A stretch of DNA of 64,000 bases from Flavobacteriales bacterium (lineage in GTDB: Bacteria; Bacteroidota; Bacteroidia; Flavobacteriales; TMED113), in assembly GCA_002718895.1 (NCBI GenBank), contig PBGD01000009.1, positions 1 through 64,000 of the forward strand. The letters run 5' to 3'. Made by a program: the position numbers and the translations under genes. Under the pieces are notes generated by a model that saw nothing but the letters and a program-made list of their open reading frames with translations, ran no database searches and had not been told where the DNA came from. Of the stretch, positions 1-9,074 are shown in pieces (the stretch's first letter is position 1; the number at the start of each line of letters is the position of its first letter).

Positions 1-105
1 ATTGATAGTGTCAAAATAGAAAAGAGGCAAATAGATAGTGTCAAAATAGAAAAGAGACAAATTGATAGTGTCAAAATAGAAAAGAGGCAAATAGATAGTG
101 TCAAA
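1..105 (+). repeat. 30-bp tandem direct repeat, coding
   Basis: A 30-bp unit beginning ATWGATAGTGTCAAAATA is repeated three and a half times. The copies differ mainly at the third base (attgat versus atagat) and at agg versus aga. The period is a multiple of three and each unit encodes [10 protein letters not shown], so this is a protein-level repeat at the 3' end of the truncated gene. The array probably continues to the left of the window. Confidence 0.9.
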
Positions 106-120
106 ATACATAACGATTAA
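1..120 (+). CDS. C-terminal fragment of a decapeptide-repeat protein
   Basis: Frame 1 is open from the window edge to a TAA at 118-120 and gives 39 residues. They are almost entirely copies of the ten-residue unit [10 protein letters not shown]: three complete copies, then a partial copy ending IDSVKIHND. The alternating hydrophobic and charged residues would suit an extended helix or coiled coil, but this is inference. The stop lies only two bases before the panB start, so the gene probably shares a transcript with panB. The N-terminal part is outside the window and I do not recognise the family. Confidence 0.6.
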   Translation: MDSVKIEKRQIDSVKIEKRQIDSVKIEKRQIDSVKIHND

Positions 121-122
121 AA

Positions 123-941
123 ATGAAAGAAAATAAAAAATACACAAAGATTACAACTCACTCATTGCAGGAAATGAAAATAAATGGTGAAAAAATTGCA
201 ATGCTTACGGCCTATGACTATTCTTTTGCTAAGTTAATTGATCAAGCCAATATTGATATAATTCTTGTTGGCGATTCAGCATCTAATGTAATGGCTGGTC
301 ATGAAACAACTCTTCCAATTACACTTGAAGAAATGATATATCATGCAAAATCTGTGGTCAAAGCTATTAATAGGTGTTTAGTTGTAGTAGACCTACCCTT
401 TGGCTCTTATCAAGGAAATTCTAAAAAAGCTCTAGAATCATCAATTAAGATCATGAAGGAATCTGGTGCACATGCCGTAAAACTTGAAGGAGGTTCAGAA
501 ATCGAAGACTCAATTAAAAGAATTATTGATTCGGGTGTTCCTGTAATGGGTCACCTTGGATTAACTCCTCAGTCAATTTACAAATTTGGAACATATACAG
601 TAAGAGCAAAAAAATCTGAAGAAATCAAAAAAATAAAAGCAGATGCAAAAAAGTTAGAAAAGGCTGGATGTTTTGCAATAGTTTTAGAAAAAATACCAGC
701 AAAACTTGCAGAGGAAATTGCAAAATTAGTTAAAATACCTATTATAGGAATTGGTGCAGGATCAGGTGTAGATGGTCAAGTTTTAGTAATGCATGACATG
801 TTAGGAATCAATCGTGATTTTAATCCACGATTTTTAAGAAGATATAGTAACCTTGCAGAAATAATTAACGAATCAGTTTCCAAGTATATTAATGATGTAA
901 AAAACAAAAGTTTTCCTAATAAAAATGAAGAATATAATTAA
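123..941 (+). CDS. panB: 3-methyl-2-oxobutanoate hydroxymethyltransferase
   Basis: Ketopantoate hydroxymethyltransferase adds a hydroxymethyl group from 5,10-methylene-tetrahydrofolate to 2-oxoisovalerate, the first committed step towards pantothenate and CoA. The 272 residues match the usual family length. Visible signatures are [12 protein letters not shown] near residue 27, the metal-binding [35 protein letters not shown], the VLEKIP segment carrying the expected catalytic Glu, and GIGAG with DGQVLVMHD. It starts two bases after the preceding stop and overlaps the pseudouridine synthase by 17 bp, so it is operonic. panC and panD are not in the window, but coaBC, a later CoA-pathway gene, is at 48748-49989. 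Confidence 0.97.
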   Translation: MKENKKYTKITTHSLQEMKINGEKIAMLTAYDYSFAKLIDQANIDIILVGDSASNVMAGHETTLPITLEEMIYHAKSVVKAINRCLVVVDLPFGSYQGNSKKALESSIKIMKESGAHAVKLEGGSEIEDSIKRIIDSGVPVMGHLGLTPQSIYKFGTYTVRAKKSEEIKKIKADAKKLEKAGCFAIVLEKIPAKLAEEIAKLVKIPIIGIGAGSGVDGQVLVMHDMLGINRDFNPRFLRRYSNLAEIINESVSKYINDVKNKSFPNKNEEYN

Positions 942-1620
942 TCAAAATAATTTTATTCTATATGAAGACAATCATCTTATTGTAGTTAATAAACCATCTA
1001 GAACACCTGTTCAAGGGGATAAAACTGGCGACGTAAGCTTAATTGACATAGTTAAAAAATATATTAAAAAAAAATACAATAAACCTGGAAATGTGTTTTT
1101 AGGACTTCCACACAGGATTGATAGACCTACAAGTGGTATAGTGATTTTATGCAAAACTAGTAAATCATTATCTAGAATATGTCAAATGTTTCGTGAAAAA
1201 GAAATTAAAAAAAAATATTGGGCAATTGTTAAGAATAAAATTAATTTAAATTCAGGTACTTTTACACACTATTTAAAAAAAAACAAACGCATTAACAAAT
1301 CATTTGTAACTAACATTCCTAAAAAAGAACATCTAGAGTCAAAATTAAAGTTTAAATTATATAAAAGTTTAAATAATTATCATGTTTATGAAATTCAAAT
1401 AATCACCGGTAGACACCATCAAATTAGAGCTCAACTTGCTCATATTGGCTCCCCAATTAAAGGAGATGTAAAATATGGTTTTAAACGAACAAATAAAGAT
1501 GGCAGTATTTGTTTACATGCAAGAGATATTGAATTTATGCATCCTGTCAAGAATATTAATTTACATATTAAAGCGCCTACACCAAATAGTGATAAAATAT
1601 GGGAAAACTGCAATAAATAA
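925..1620 (+). CDS. RluA-family RNA pseudouridine synthase
   Basis: This cytoplasmic enzyme of 231 residues converts uridine to pseudouridine in rRNA or tRNA. The catalytic motif [12 protein letters not shown] puts the nucleophilic Asp at residue 66, and the family motif [21 protein letters not shown] lies near residue 155. There is no N-terminal S4 domain, so it is the short RluA or TruC-like form rather than RluB/C/D. Its start lies inside the end of panB (17-bp overlap), implying translational coupling. The target uridine cannot be told from sequence. Confidence 0.93.
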   Translation: MKNIINQNNFILYEDNHLIVVNKPSRTPVQGDKTGDVSLIDIVKKYIKKKYNKPGNVFLGLPHRIDRPTSGIVILCKTSKSLSRICQMFREKEIKKKYWAIVKNKINLNSGTFTHYLKKNKRINKSFVTNIPKKEHLESKLKFKLYKSLNNYHVYEIQIITGRHHQIRAQLAHIGSPIKGDVKYGFKRTNKDGSICLHARDIEFMHPVKNINLHIKAPTPNSDKIWENCNK

Positions 1621-1635
1621 TAATAATATTTAAAT

Positions 1636-1643
1636 TAAATTTG
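1636..1643 (+). promoter_or_regulatory. possible -7 promoter box
   Basis: TAAATTTG matches the Bacteroidota -7 consensus TAnnTTTG and lies 34 bases before the ATG at 1678. No convincing -33 TTG is present, and the consensus is fairly common in AT-rich DNA, so this is weak. Confidence 0.3.
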
Positions 1644-1677
1644 AAATACAAAACGTTAACAATTATCAAATTATAAA

Positions 1678-2376
1678 ATGTTGCTTTCTAGAAATTCATA
1701 CATAGTTTTGAATAAAAGATTATTAAAGAAGATTGGAATCAATGCATCTATTATACTTTCAGAATTAATAAATTACGAGGAGACAAGTAAAATAAATAAA
1801 GATTCTTTTTTCATTACAAAAATTTCAAAAATTCAATTAGAATCATCACTACATCCAACTAAAATAAAACAAGGAATAAACAAGTTGTATAAAAATAAGC
1901 TCATTGAAATTTTTGTTAAAAACGAAGAAGAAATGAGAGTGAAAATTTTACACAATAATATTTCATCATTAACAAATGTAAATCAACAATGTAACACAAA
2001 TGAAAGTCAAAATACTATTCAAAAATCTTTTAAAAAAACAAAAAAATTTAAAAAACCATCTCTACATGAATTAAAAAATTATTTTTTATCATTAAATAAT
2101 GAAGATGAAAGTGAAATAATGTATGACTTTTATGAGTCAAAAGGGTGGAAAATTGGAAAAAACAATATGAAATGTTGGAAAAGTGCAGCAAGAAATTGGA
2201 TTAGAAGAGCAATCAAGATAAATAAAATTTTTCCTGACTATTATGATTCACAAATTGAAAAAACACTCAACAATAATCCTACAGAACTTAAAAAATATCA
2301 TAATCATTTAAAAAATCTTGGTTGGATATCTACATATTCACCATCATCAGGTACTACATGGAAAAAAGTAAAATGA
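1678..2376 (+). CDS. winged-helix protein resembling phage replication initiators
   Basis: The N-terminal 95 residues look like a winged helix-turn-helix: a hydrophobic first helix (ASIILSELINYEE), FFITKISKIQLESSLHPTK, then IKQGINKLYKNKLIEI as the recognition helix and wing. A basic linker follows. Residues about 140-180 (DFYESKGWKIGKN, then MKCWKSAARNWIRRA) resemble the C-terminal module of phage and plasmid replisome-organiser proteins, where a helical segment ends in an RNW motif. The role could be DNA binding in replication. Here it is a single gene between housekeeping genes, coupled by ATGA overlap to the methyltransferase. The similarity is recognised by eye only. Confidence 0.6.
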   Translation: MLLSRNSYIVLNKRLLKKIGINASIILSELINYEETSKINKDSFFITKISKIQLESSLHPTKIKQGINKLYKNKLIEIFVKNEEEMRVKILHNNISSLTNVNQQCNTNESQNTIQKSFKKTKKFKKPSLHELKNYFLSLNNEDESEIMYDFYESKGWKIGKNNMKCWKSAARNWIRRAIKINKIFPDYYDSQIEKTLNNNPTELKKYHNHLKNLGWISTYSPSSGTTWKKVK

Positions 2377-3119
2377 AAAAAATGAAATGGTTTGAGAATT
2401 GGTTTGATTCAAAATACTACCAGATACTATATAAAAATAGAAATCAAGAGGAAGCAAAACTCTTGATTGATAATTTAATTAATAAGTTCAAACCTAATAA
2501 ATATTCATGTTTTCTTGATTTATGTTGTGGGAATGGTAGACATGCTACTTATTTAAATAAACAAGGATTTAAAGTTGATGGAGTTGACTTATCTGACAAA
2601 AGCCTAAATATTGCGAGAAAAAATAAAAATCAAAATTTAAACTTTTATTGTGAAGACATGAGAGAATATGTAAAAAATAACAAATATGATTTTATTTTAA
2701 ACCTTTTCACAAGCTTTGGTTATTTTGAAACAAAACAAGATAATTTAAGAGTGATTAAAAACTCTTGTAAATCTCTCAAAATTAATGGATACTTTATTAT
2801 TGACTTTTTCAATTCTGAAATTATTAAAAAAAATATTATAGAAAAAGAAATAAAAATTATAAATGATATTATTTTTAAAATAAATAAAAGCTATGACAAA
2901 GAATTTATTTATAAACAAATTGAAATCAATGACAAAGGAAGTAAATATACATTCACTGAAAAAGTAAGACTTTTAAACAAATCAAGTTTCATAGATCTAT
3001 CAAAAGGATTAAATTTAAGATTAGAAGAAACATTTGGTGACTATTATTTGAATCCATTCAATGAATTAAATTCAGACAGACTGATAATAGTTTTTAAAAA
3101 AATTAATAATTATGAATAA
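2373..3119 (+). CDS. class I SAM-dependent methyltransferase
   Basis: The glycine-rich SAM-binding motif I, FLDLCCGNGRHATYL, is followed by motif II VDGVDLSDKSL, an acidic loop EDMREY and DFILNLFTSFGYF, as in methyltransferase domains of the UbiE/Cfr type. I chose the ATG at 2373 (MKKMKWFENWFDSKYY) because it overlaps the previous stop as ATGA. The longer reading frame from 2322 adds an implausible N-terminus lying inside the upstream gene. The WFDSKYYQILYKNR opening is typical of a Bacteroidota methyltransferase of about 250 residues. The substrate is unknown. Confidence 0.88.
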   Translation: MKKMKWFENWFDSKYYQILYKNRNQEEAKLLIDNLINKFKPNKYSCFLDLCCGNGRHATYLNKQGFKVDGVDLSDKSLNIARKNKNQNLNFYCEDMREYVKNNKYDFILNLFTSFGYFETKQDNLRVIKNSCKSLKINGYFIIDFFNSEIIKKNIIEKEIKIINDIIFKINKSYDKEFIYKQIEINDKGSKYTFTEKVRLLNKSSFIDLSKGLNLRLEETFGDYYLNPFNELNSDRLIIVFKKINNYE

Positions 3120-4209
3120 TATATACATCTATTTAAATCAAACACTTTTTTTAGACAACACTTTGTTTTCATGGTTAATTTTTCTCCTTATAATTCTAAT
3201 ATCATTCTTGATTAGAAAAAATATTTCAAATAGAATTATTGACTACTTTTTTCAAAAGATTCAATTACAAAATTCTGATAAGAACATAAACAAAATATTA
3301 GTCAAACCAATAAATAAATTAATTTTTATGATATTTTTATTTATTGCATTTAATCAATTAGAATACCCAAAAGAATGGAATTTAGTTTCAGAAAATAATT
3401 TTGGAATTAAAATGATAACTAAAAAAGGTTATTTATTATTTCTATCAGTATTTATTATTGATTTTTTCTTAAAAGGTATATACTTATTTGGTGAATTTTT
3501 AAAAGAAAAGGCCTCTAAAACAAAATCAAAATTAGATGACCAACTTATACCATTCGCAATTGACTCATTAAAAATTTTAACAATAATTATTGGAATTTTT
3601 ATAATTATCGGAAATATTTTCAATGTTAATATCACTGCATTAGCAGCTGGATTAGGTGTTGGTGGAATTGCAATTGCAATGGCTTCCAAAGAAAGTCTTG
3701 AAAATCTTTTTGGTTCTTTTACAATTTTTTTGGACAGACCTTTTACAGTTGGAGATATTGTTAATATAGGACAAATAACAGGTGTGGTAGAAAAAGTTGG
3801 TTTTAGAAGTACGAGAATAAGAACATTTGACAAAAGTCTAGTAACAGTACCAAATAAAAAAATGGTTGACGCTGAACTTGACAACTTAGGTTTAAGACCT
3901 GTAAGAAGAGCAAAGTTTAATATAGGATTAACTTATGATACCACTCAAGAACAAATAAAAAAAATTGTTAATGATATTCAAGATTTGATTGACAAACATC
4001 CAAAAACTAATAATGATGGAAGAGTAAGATTTATGGAGTTTGGTGCAAGTTCTCTTGATGTTATGGTTCTTTTTTATGTTAATTCAACCAATTGGGATGA
4101 TTTCATTAATACAAAGGAAAATATAAATTATGAAATCATGTCAATTATCAAAGAACATGGAAGTAGCTTTGCCTTCCCAACTAGCAGTATTTACATTGAA
4201 AAAAATTGA
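3112..4209 (+). CDS. MscS-family mechanosensitive ion channel
   Basis: This inner-membrane channel of 365 residues opens under membrane tension and releases solutes on hypo-osmotic shock. There are about four membrane segments: residues 14-34, 65-80, 105-125, and the pore helix around 170-195 with small residues (ALAAGLGVGGIAIAMASKE). The cytoplasmic MscS beta domain follows, with FGSFTIFLDRPFTVGDIVNI, GVVEKVGFRSTRIRTFD and VTVPNKKM. The start overlaps the methyltransferase stop by 8 bp. It resembles the YbdG/YnaI-like branch in having extra N-terminal helices, which is inference from topology. Confidence 0.92.
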   Translation: MNNIYIYLNQTLFLDNTLFSWLIFLLIILISFLIRKNISNRIIDYFFQKIQLQNSDKNINKILVKPINKLIFMIFLFIAFNQLEYPKEWNLVSENNFGIKMITKKGYLLFLSVFIIDFFLKGIYLFGEFLKEKASKTKSKLDDQLIPFAIDSLKILTIIIGIFIIIGNIFNVNITALAAGLGVGGIAIAMASKESLENLFGSFTIFLDRPFTVGDIVNIGQITGVVEKVGFRSTRIRTFDKSLVTVPNKKMVDAELDNLGLRPVRRAKFNIGLTYDTTQEQIKKIVNDIQDLIDKHPKTNNDGRVRFMEFGASSLDVMVLFYVNSTNWDDFINTKENINYEIMSIIKEHGSSFAFPTSSIYIEKN

Positions 4210-4649
4210 TGAAAATAGTAACTAAAATTATAAAAAGTAATTTAACTCATGATATAAGAAAAGAGATTCTTTGGCCTCATATTACAAATAATGACTACAC
4301 GCTACCAATAGATAATGATAAAGACACCTTTCATGTTGGTGCATATTATCTAAATAATATTATTAGTATTGGAACTTTTACAAAACAAAAAAACAAACTT
4401 TTTAAACCTACATCACAGTATAGATTAAGAGCAATGGCAACATCTGAAAAATATCAAAAAAAGGGAGCTGGAAAACTTGTTTTTTTAAAGGGTTTAGAAG
4501 TTTTAAAAAGAAACGAAATAGAATTAATTTGGTGTGATTCACGAATTAACGCAATACCTTTTTACAAATCATTAAAAATGAATTGTATAAACAAAATATA
4601 TCATATTAAAAATATTGGACCACACAAAACAATGTACTTAAGTATTTAA
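4209..4649 (+). CDS. GNAT family N-acetyltransferase
   Basis: A small acetyltransferase of 146 residues. The acetyl-CoA-binding motif A is visible as YRLRAMATSEKYQKKGAGKL, a variant of the usual R/QxxGxG/A, followed by IELIWCDSRINAIPFYKSLKM, typical of GNAT motif B. The ATG at 4209 shares its A with the TGA of the preceding gene; a TTG one codon upstream is less likely. The HVGAYYLNNIISIGTFTK segment fits the beta2-beta3 hairpin of this fold. The acceptor substrate is unknown. Confidence 0.85.
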   Translation: MKIVTKIIKSNLTHDIRKEILWPHITNNDYTLPIDNDKDTFHVGAYYLNNIISIGTFTKQKNKLFKPTSQYRLRAMATSEKYQKKGAGKLVFLKGLEVLKRNEIELIWCDSRINAIPFYKSLKMNCINKIYHIKNIGPHKTMYLSI

Positions 4650-4658
4650 AGTTTTAAA

Positions 4659-5213
4659 ATGAAAAAAATTAAAACCAATATTAATGGATTATTTATTATA
4701 GAAAATAAAGCATTTAAAGATGATAGAGGTTCTTTTATGGAATCTTGGAATAAAAAAAAATTTGAAGAGATTAAATTATATGCAAATTTCACAAAATCTA
4801 ATATATCAATTTCAAAAAAAAATACAATTAGAGGACTTCATTTTCAAAACAAACCACATGGTCAATTAAAATTTGTTCAAGTTCTCTATGGAAAAGTACT
4901 TGATGTAGTTGTAGATATTAGAAAAGAGTCAAAAACTTTTGGAGAAACTTTCACAATTGAATTGTCTGATTCAAATAATTATGGACTGTGGATTCCTCCA
5001 GGATGCGCACATGGATTTTTATCACTTTTTGATAAGAGTATTTTTTCTTACAAATGTACAGGAGAATATAGACCAAATAATGAGCATACAATTATATGGA
5101 ATGACAAAGACCTTAATATTAATTGGGGAGTTAAAAAACCGATAATTTCTAAAAAAGACAAAAAAGGAATATCATTTAAAAAATATATTGAATCAAAAGA
5201 AATTTATGGCTAA
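4659..5213 (+). CDS. rfbC: dTDP-4-dehydrorhamnose 3,5-epimerase
   Basis: RmlC/RfbC epimerises dTDP-4-keto-6-deoxyglucose at C3 and C5 on the way to dTDP-L-rhamnose. The cupin signatures are present: FKDDRGSFMESW, TIRGLHFQ with the catalytic base His at residue 61, KFVQVLYGKVLDVVVDIR, and LWIPPGCAHGFLSL. Length, 184 residues, is normal. The other rhamnose genes (rfbA, rfbB, rfbD) are not in the window, so either they lie elsewhere or the product feeds another deoxysugar pathway. It is followed by the lytic transglycosylase, whose start overlaps its end. Confidence 0.95.
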   Translation: MKKIKTNINGLFIIENKAFKDDRGSFMESWNKKKFEEIKLYANFTKSNISISKKNTIRGLHFQNKPHGQLKFVQVLYGKVLDVVVDIRKESKTFGETFTIELSDSNNYGLWIPPGCAHGFLSLFDKSIFSYKCTGEYRPNNEHTIIWNDKDLNINWGVKKPIISKKDKKGISFKKYIESKEIYG

Positions 5214-6258
5214 ATCACTCACAAAAGCATTATTGTACTCTTACCTATTGATAGCTTCAAATTTATTAATGAGTCAAATAAATATAGATGAAAAAAAATA
5301 TCAAATACACTCAATTAATATTCCTGTAAATTTAAATTTTGCTAATGAGAAATTACCATTACAAAAAATTGATATTAGAGAAAGATTAGATAAGGAATTA
5401 TTAATTAACACATATTGGCAGTCTAGAACAATTCTACTAATTAAAAGATCAAAAAAATATTTTTCAATAATTGAAAAAATATTAAGTAAAAATCAAATAC
5501 CTGATGATTTTAAATATTTAGCTGTTGCAGAAAGTGGATTAGAAAATGTCACTTCTCCCTCCAATGCCAAAGGATTTTGGCAGTTTTTAGAAAAAACAGG
5601 CAAAGAATATAATTTAGAAATAAATAAATCAATTGATGAAAGATATCATTTAGAGAAATCAACTCAAGCAGCTTGTGAGTATTTTAAAAAAGCTTATGAT
5701 GTTTTTCAAAACTGGACACTAGTGGCAGCAGCATATAATATGGGAATAAGTGGACTTAAAAATAAAATAGAACAACAAAAAGTAAATAATTACTATGATT
5801 TAATGTTAAACAATGAAACTTACAGATACATTTTTAGGATTATAGCAATTAAAGAAATAATTGAAAATTATAATAAATATGGTTTTTTTATTGATCAAAA
5901 AGATTTTTATAAATTACCAAGCACAAATGAAATAGAAATAAATAGAGAGATAAAGAGCATAACTGATTTTGCAATTTCAAATGATATAAACTATAAGATA
6001 ATCAAGATATTAAACCCATGGATACTCGGTAATTCAATTCCTAATCCTCAACAAAAAAAATATAAAATTAAATTACCAAAATCAAAGAATCAATTCATGT
6101 TACAAAATGATACAATTATACATATCTGCTCTCAAAAAGAAAATATATATGAACTAGCAAGAAAATACGATGTAAGTATCAACAGCATTATTGAATGGAA
6201 TAAAATTTTACCTTCAAAAAAACTTAAAAAAAACCAGAGAATAATTATTTTAAAATAA
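5206..6258 (+). CDS. LysM-containing lytic transglycosylase (MltD-like)
   Basis: This exported murein hydrolase cleaves the glycan strand of peptidoglycan. From the ATG at 5206 the protein begins with a signal peptide (KALLYSYLLIASNLLMSQ). The SLT domain spans about residues 95-215, with FKYLAVAESGLEN (catalytic Glu 109), AKGFWQF, and VAAAYNMGISGL. A C-terminal LysM at about 305-350 (ICSQKENIYELARKYDVS, then NGR-like KLKKNQRIIIL) binds peptidoglycan. An in-frame ATG at 5188 would overlap rfbC by 26 bp and put extra charged residues before the signal peptide, so I preferred 5206. uvrA begins one base after its stop. Confidence 0.92.
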   Translation: MAKSLTKALLYSYLLIASNLLMSQINIDEKKYQIHSINIPVNLNFANEKLPLQKIDIRERLDKELLINTYWQSRTILLIKRSKKYFSIIEKILSKNQIPDDFKYLAVAESGLENVTSPSNAKGFWQFLEKTGKEYNLEINKSIDERYHLEKSTQAACEYFKKAYDVFQNWTLVAAAYNMGISGLKNKIEQQKVNNYYDLMLNNETYRYIFRIIAIKEIIENYNKYGFFIDQKDFYKLPSTNEIEINREIKSITDFAISNDINYKIIKILNPWILGNSIPNPQQKKYKIKLPKSKNQFMLQNDTIIHICSQKENIYELARKYDVSINSIIEWNKILPSKKLKKNQRIIILK

Positions 6259-6259
6259 T

Positions 6260-9070
6260 ATGGACATTCAAATTATTGGTGCTAAAGAAAATAACTTACA
6301 AAACATTGATGTAAAAATACCATTAAATAAACTTGTTGTATTTACTGGTTTAAGCGGTAGTGGTAAATCATCTCTTGCATTTAACACAATTCATAACGAA
6401 GGACAAAGAAGATACCTTGAAACATTTTCATCATATGCGCGAAATTTCATTGGAAATTTTGAAAGACCGAAAGTTGATTTGATAAGTGGATTGAGTCCTG
6501 TGATCTCAATTGAGCAAAAAACAATATCTAAAAATCCACGATCAACAGTTGGAACAATTACTGAAATACATGATTTTCTTAGATTATTATTTTCAAAAAT
6601 AGGCAAACCTGTTTCATTTAATACAAATAAGAAAATGATCCAACAAGAGCCAAAAGATATTTTCAATAGTGTATTTAAAAAATTTAAAGATTGTGAGATA
6701 TTTATTCTTGCACCATTAATTCAATCAAGAAAAGGTCACTATGGTGATTTATTTCAAAAACTTATTAAAAAAGGTTTTGTCAAAGCAAATGTTGACGGAG
6801 AAATAATAAAAATAACTAATCAATTAAAACTAGATAGATATAAAAATCATGATATAGATATAGTAATTGACAAATTATTAATTAAACAAAATGTTCAAAA
6901 AAGGTTGCAAAATTCAATCAATTTAGCCCTAGAAGAATCTAATGGATCTTTACGGATTCATGACATAAAAACAAAAAAAAACAAATATTTTAGCCAAAAT
7001 TTAACATGTGAAGACACTGGTATCTCATACCCCAATGCTGAACCAAATACTTTTTCATTTAATTCTCCTAAAGGCTATTGTGAAAATTGTAAAGGAATAG
7101 GTGAAATTGAAAAAATTGACTTGGATAAAATAATAACTAATAAATCAAAAAGTATTTATTATGGAGCAATTTCACCGATAGGAGAATACCAGTCTAATTG
7201 GATTTTTCAACAAATTGAAATAATTGCAAAAAAATTTAATTTTGATCTTCATGATCCTATTAAAAACATAAATCAGGATGCTTTAAATGCAATATTATTT
7301 GGCATTAATGACACATTTAAAATAAAAAATAAAAGCATTGGAATTACAAAAAAATATGACTTAAATTTTGAGGGAATTATCAATTTTATTGAAAGTCAAA
7401 AAAAAAATAATTATTCAAAAAAAATTCAGAGATGGACAAATAAATTTTATACCAAACAAAAGTGTGAAGAATGTAACGGAAAAAAACTAAGAAAATCAAG
7501 TTTACATTTTATAATTGATAATAAAAATATTCATGAAATATCTGAACTTGATGTGTTTGAGTTAAAAAAATGGTGTGAAAAATTAAAAATAAATCTAAAA
7601 TCAAATGACAAATTAATTGCTAATGAAATACTTAAAGAATTAATAAATAGAGTTAATTTTTTAATAAATGTTGGCTTAGGTTATTTAACTACATCTAGAA
7701 AAACTGATTCATTATCTGGAGGAGAAAGTCAAAGAATAAAAATTGCTTCTCAAATAGGTTCAGAATTAACTAATGTTTTATATATACTAGATGAACCAAG
7801 TATTGGTCTACACCCTATTGATAATAATAAATTAATTAGTTCCTTAAAAAAACTTAAAAATATTGGAAACAGTGTTATTGTAGTGGAGCACGATAAATCA
7901 ACTATTGAAGCAGCAGATTATATAGTTGATATTGGTCCTGGAGCAGGTGACAATGGAGGAAAGATAACATTTAGTGGTACTTATGACCAACTAAAAAAAT
8001 CAGAATCATTAACTGCTAAATATTTATTTGGAAAATATAAATTTTTTAATTCAACTAATAGACCTGATTTTAATAAACAAATTGAATTAATAGGTGCATG
8101 CGGCAATAATTTAAAAAATGTTAATTTAAATATTCCAATAGGAAATTTAACTGTTGTATGTGGAGTTTCAGGATCAGGAAAGTCTACATTAATAAATAAT
8201 ACATTAATTCCCGCTATTGATTCAAAAATTAATAAAAATTCAATTTTGAAACAATATCCATATAATCATATAAAAGGATATCAACATATTGATAAAGTTA
8301 TAAATATTGATCAAAAACCAATTGGAAGAACTCCTAGATCTAATCCAGCGACATATGTAAATGTATTTACATCAATAAGAGAACTATTCAGTAATTTAAA
8401 TGAATCGAGAGTTAGAGGCTATAATCTAGGAAGATTCTCTTTTAATGTTAAAGAAGGAAATTGTAAAGAGTGTGATGGAAATGGATATACAATTGTTCAA
8501 ATGAAACTTTTACCAGATATGGAATCGCCATGCTCTCATTGTATGGGTAAAAGATTTGATAATGAAACATTAGAAATAAGATATAATAATAAAAATATTA
8601 ATGATGTTCTAAAAATGAGTGTAAATGAAGCTGTAATTTTTTTTAAAAATATTCCTAAAATTAGAAAAAAATTAAAATCATTAAAGGATGTAGGTATGGG
8701 ATATATTACTCTTGGTCAATCGTCCACAAAACTTTCAGGAGGAGAAGCACAAAGAGTAAAACTTGCAGCAGAATTATCAAAAATTTCAACAGGAAAAACT
8801 CTTTATATTTTAGATGAGCCCACAACTGGATTACACTTTCATGATATTGAAATTTTAATGAAATCCATTAATTTATTAGTAGCTAAAGGTAATACAGTTA
8901 TTATTATTGAACACAACATAGATATTATAAGAAATGCAGATCATTTAATAGAATTAGGTCCAAAAGGTGGAAAAAAAGGTGGGGAAATTATTTTTACTGG
9001 TAGTGTTAATGATATGTTAAATAATAAATCTAGTCAAACATCTATTTTTCTAAAAAAAGAAATATCTTAA
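6260..9070 (+). CDS. uvrA: excinuclease ABC subunit A
   Basis: UvrA is the damage-sensing ATPase of nucleotide excision repair and loads UvrB onto lesions. The 936 residues hold two ABC ATPase halves: Walker A GLSGSGKSSLAF (residue ~30) and GVSGSGKSTLIN (~635), with signatures SLSGGESQRIKIA and KLSGGEAQRVKLA, each followed by a Walker B ILDEP. Zinc-finger cysteine pairs are visible as CENCKGIGE with CEECNGK and CKECDGNGY with CSHCMGK. It follows the transglycosylase by one base and precedes the LOG gene by four. uvrB and uvrC are not in the window. Confidence 0.98.
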   Translation: MDIQIIGAKENNLQNIDVKIPLNKLVVFTGLSGSGKSSLAFNTIHNEGQRRYLETFSSYARNFIGNFERPKVDLISGLSPVISIEQKTISKNPRSTVGTITEIHDFLRLLFSKIGKPVSFNTNKKMIQQEPKDIFNSVFKKFKDCEIFILAPLIQSRKGHYGDLFQKLIKKGFVKANVDGEIIKITNQLKLDRYKNHDIDIVIDKLLIKQNVQKRLQNSINLALEESNGSLRIHDIKTKKNKYFSQNLTCEDTGISYPNAEPNTFSFNSPKGYCENCKGIGEIEKIDLDKIITNKSKSIYYGAISPIGEYQSNWIFQQIEIIAKKFNFDLHDPIKNINQDALNAILFGINDTFKIKNKSIGITKKYDLNFEGIINFIESQKKNNYSKKIQRWTNKFYTKQKCEECNGKKLRKSSLHFIIDNKNIHEISELDVFELKKWCEKLKINLKSNDKLIANEILKELINRVNFLINVGLGYLTTSRKTDSLSGGESQRIKIASQIGSELTNVLYILDEPSIGLHPIDNNKLISSLKKLKNIGNSVIVVEHDKSTIEAADYIVDIGPGAGDNGGKITFSGTYDQLKKSESLTAKYLFGKYKFFNSTNRPDFNKQIELIGACGNNLKNVNLNIPIGNLTVVCGVSGSGKSTLINNTLIPAIDSKINKNSILKQYPYNHIKGYQHIDKVINIDQKPIGRTPRSNPATYVNVFTSIRELFSNLNESRVRGYNLGRFSFNVKEGNCKECDGNGYTIVQMKLLPDMESPCSHCMGKRFDNETLEIRYNNKNINDVLKMSVNEAVIFFKNIPKIRKKLKSLKDVGMGYITLGQSSTKLSGGEAQRVKLAAELSKISTGKTLYILDEPTTGLHFHDIEILMKSINLLVAKGNTVIIIEHNIDIIRNADHLIELGPKGGKKGGEIIFTGSVNDMLNNKSSQTSIFLKKEIS

Positions 9071-9074
9071 CATA

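Noticed and set aside
1-105. CRISPR-like array of 30-bp direct repeats
   Set aside because: There are no spacers. The units abut each other, have a period that is a multiple of three, and encode an in-frame decapeptide ending at a stop codon.
1678-2376. Prophage or integrated element
   Set aside because: Only one phage-like gene is present. No integrase, attachment repeats or structural genes flank it, and both neighbours are housekeeping genes.
3429-3884. Minus-strand open frame of 151 codons
   Set aside because: It is antisense to the conserved pore region of the MscS channel gene, so it is a shadow.
4659-5213. O-antigen or capsule biosynthesis cluster
   Set aside because: rfbC is alone. 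No glycosyltransferase or other dTDP-rhamnose genes are in the window.
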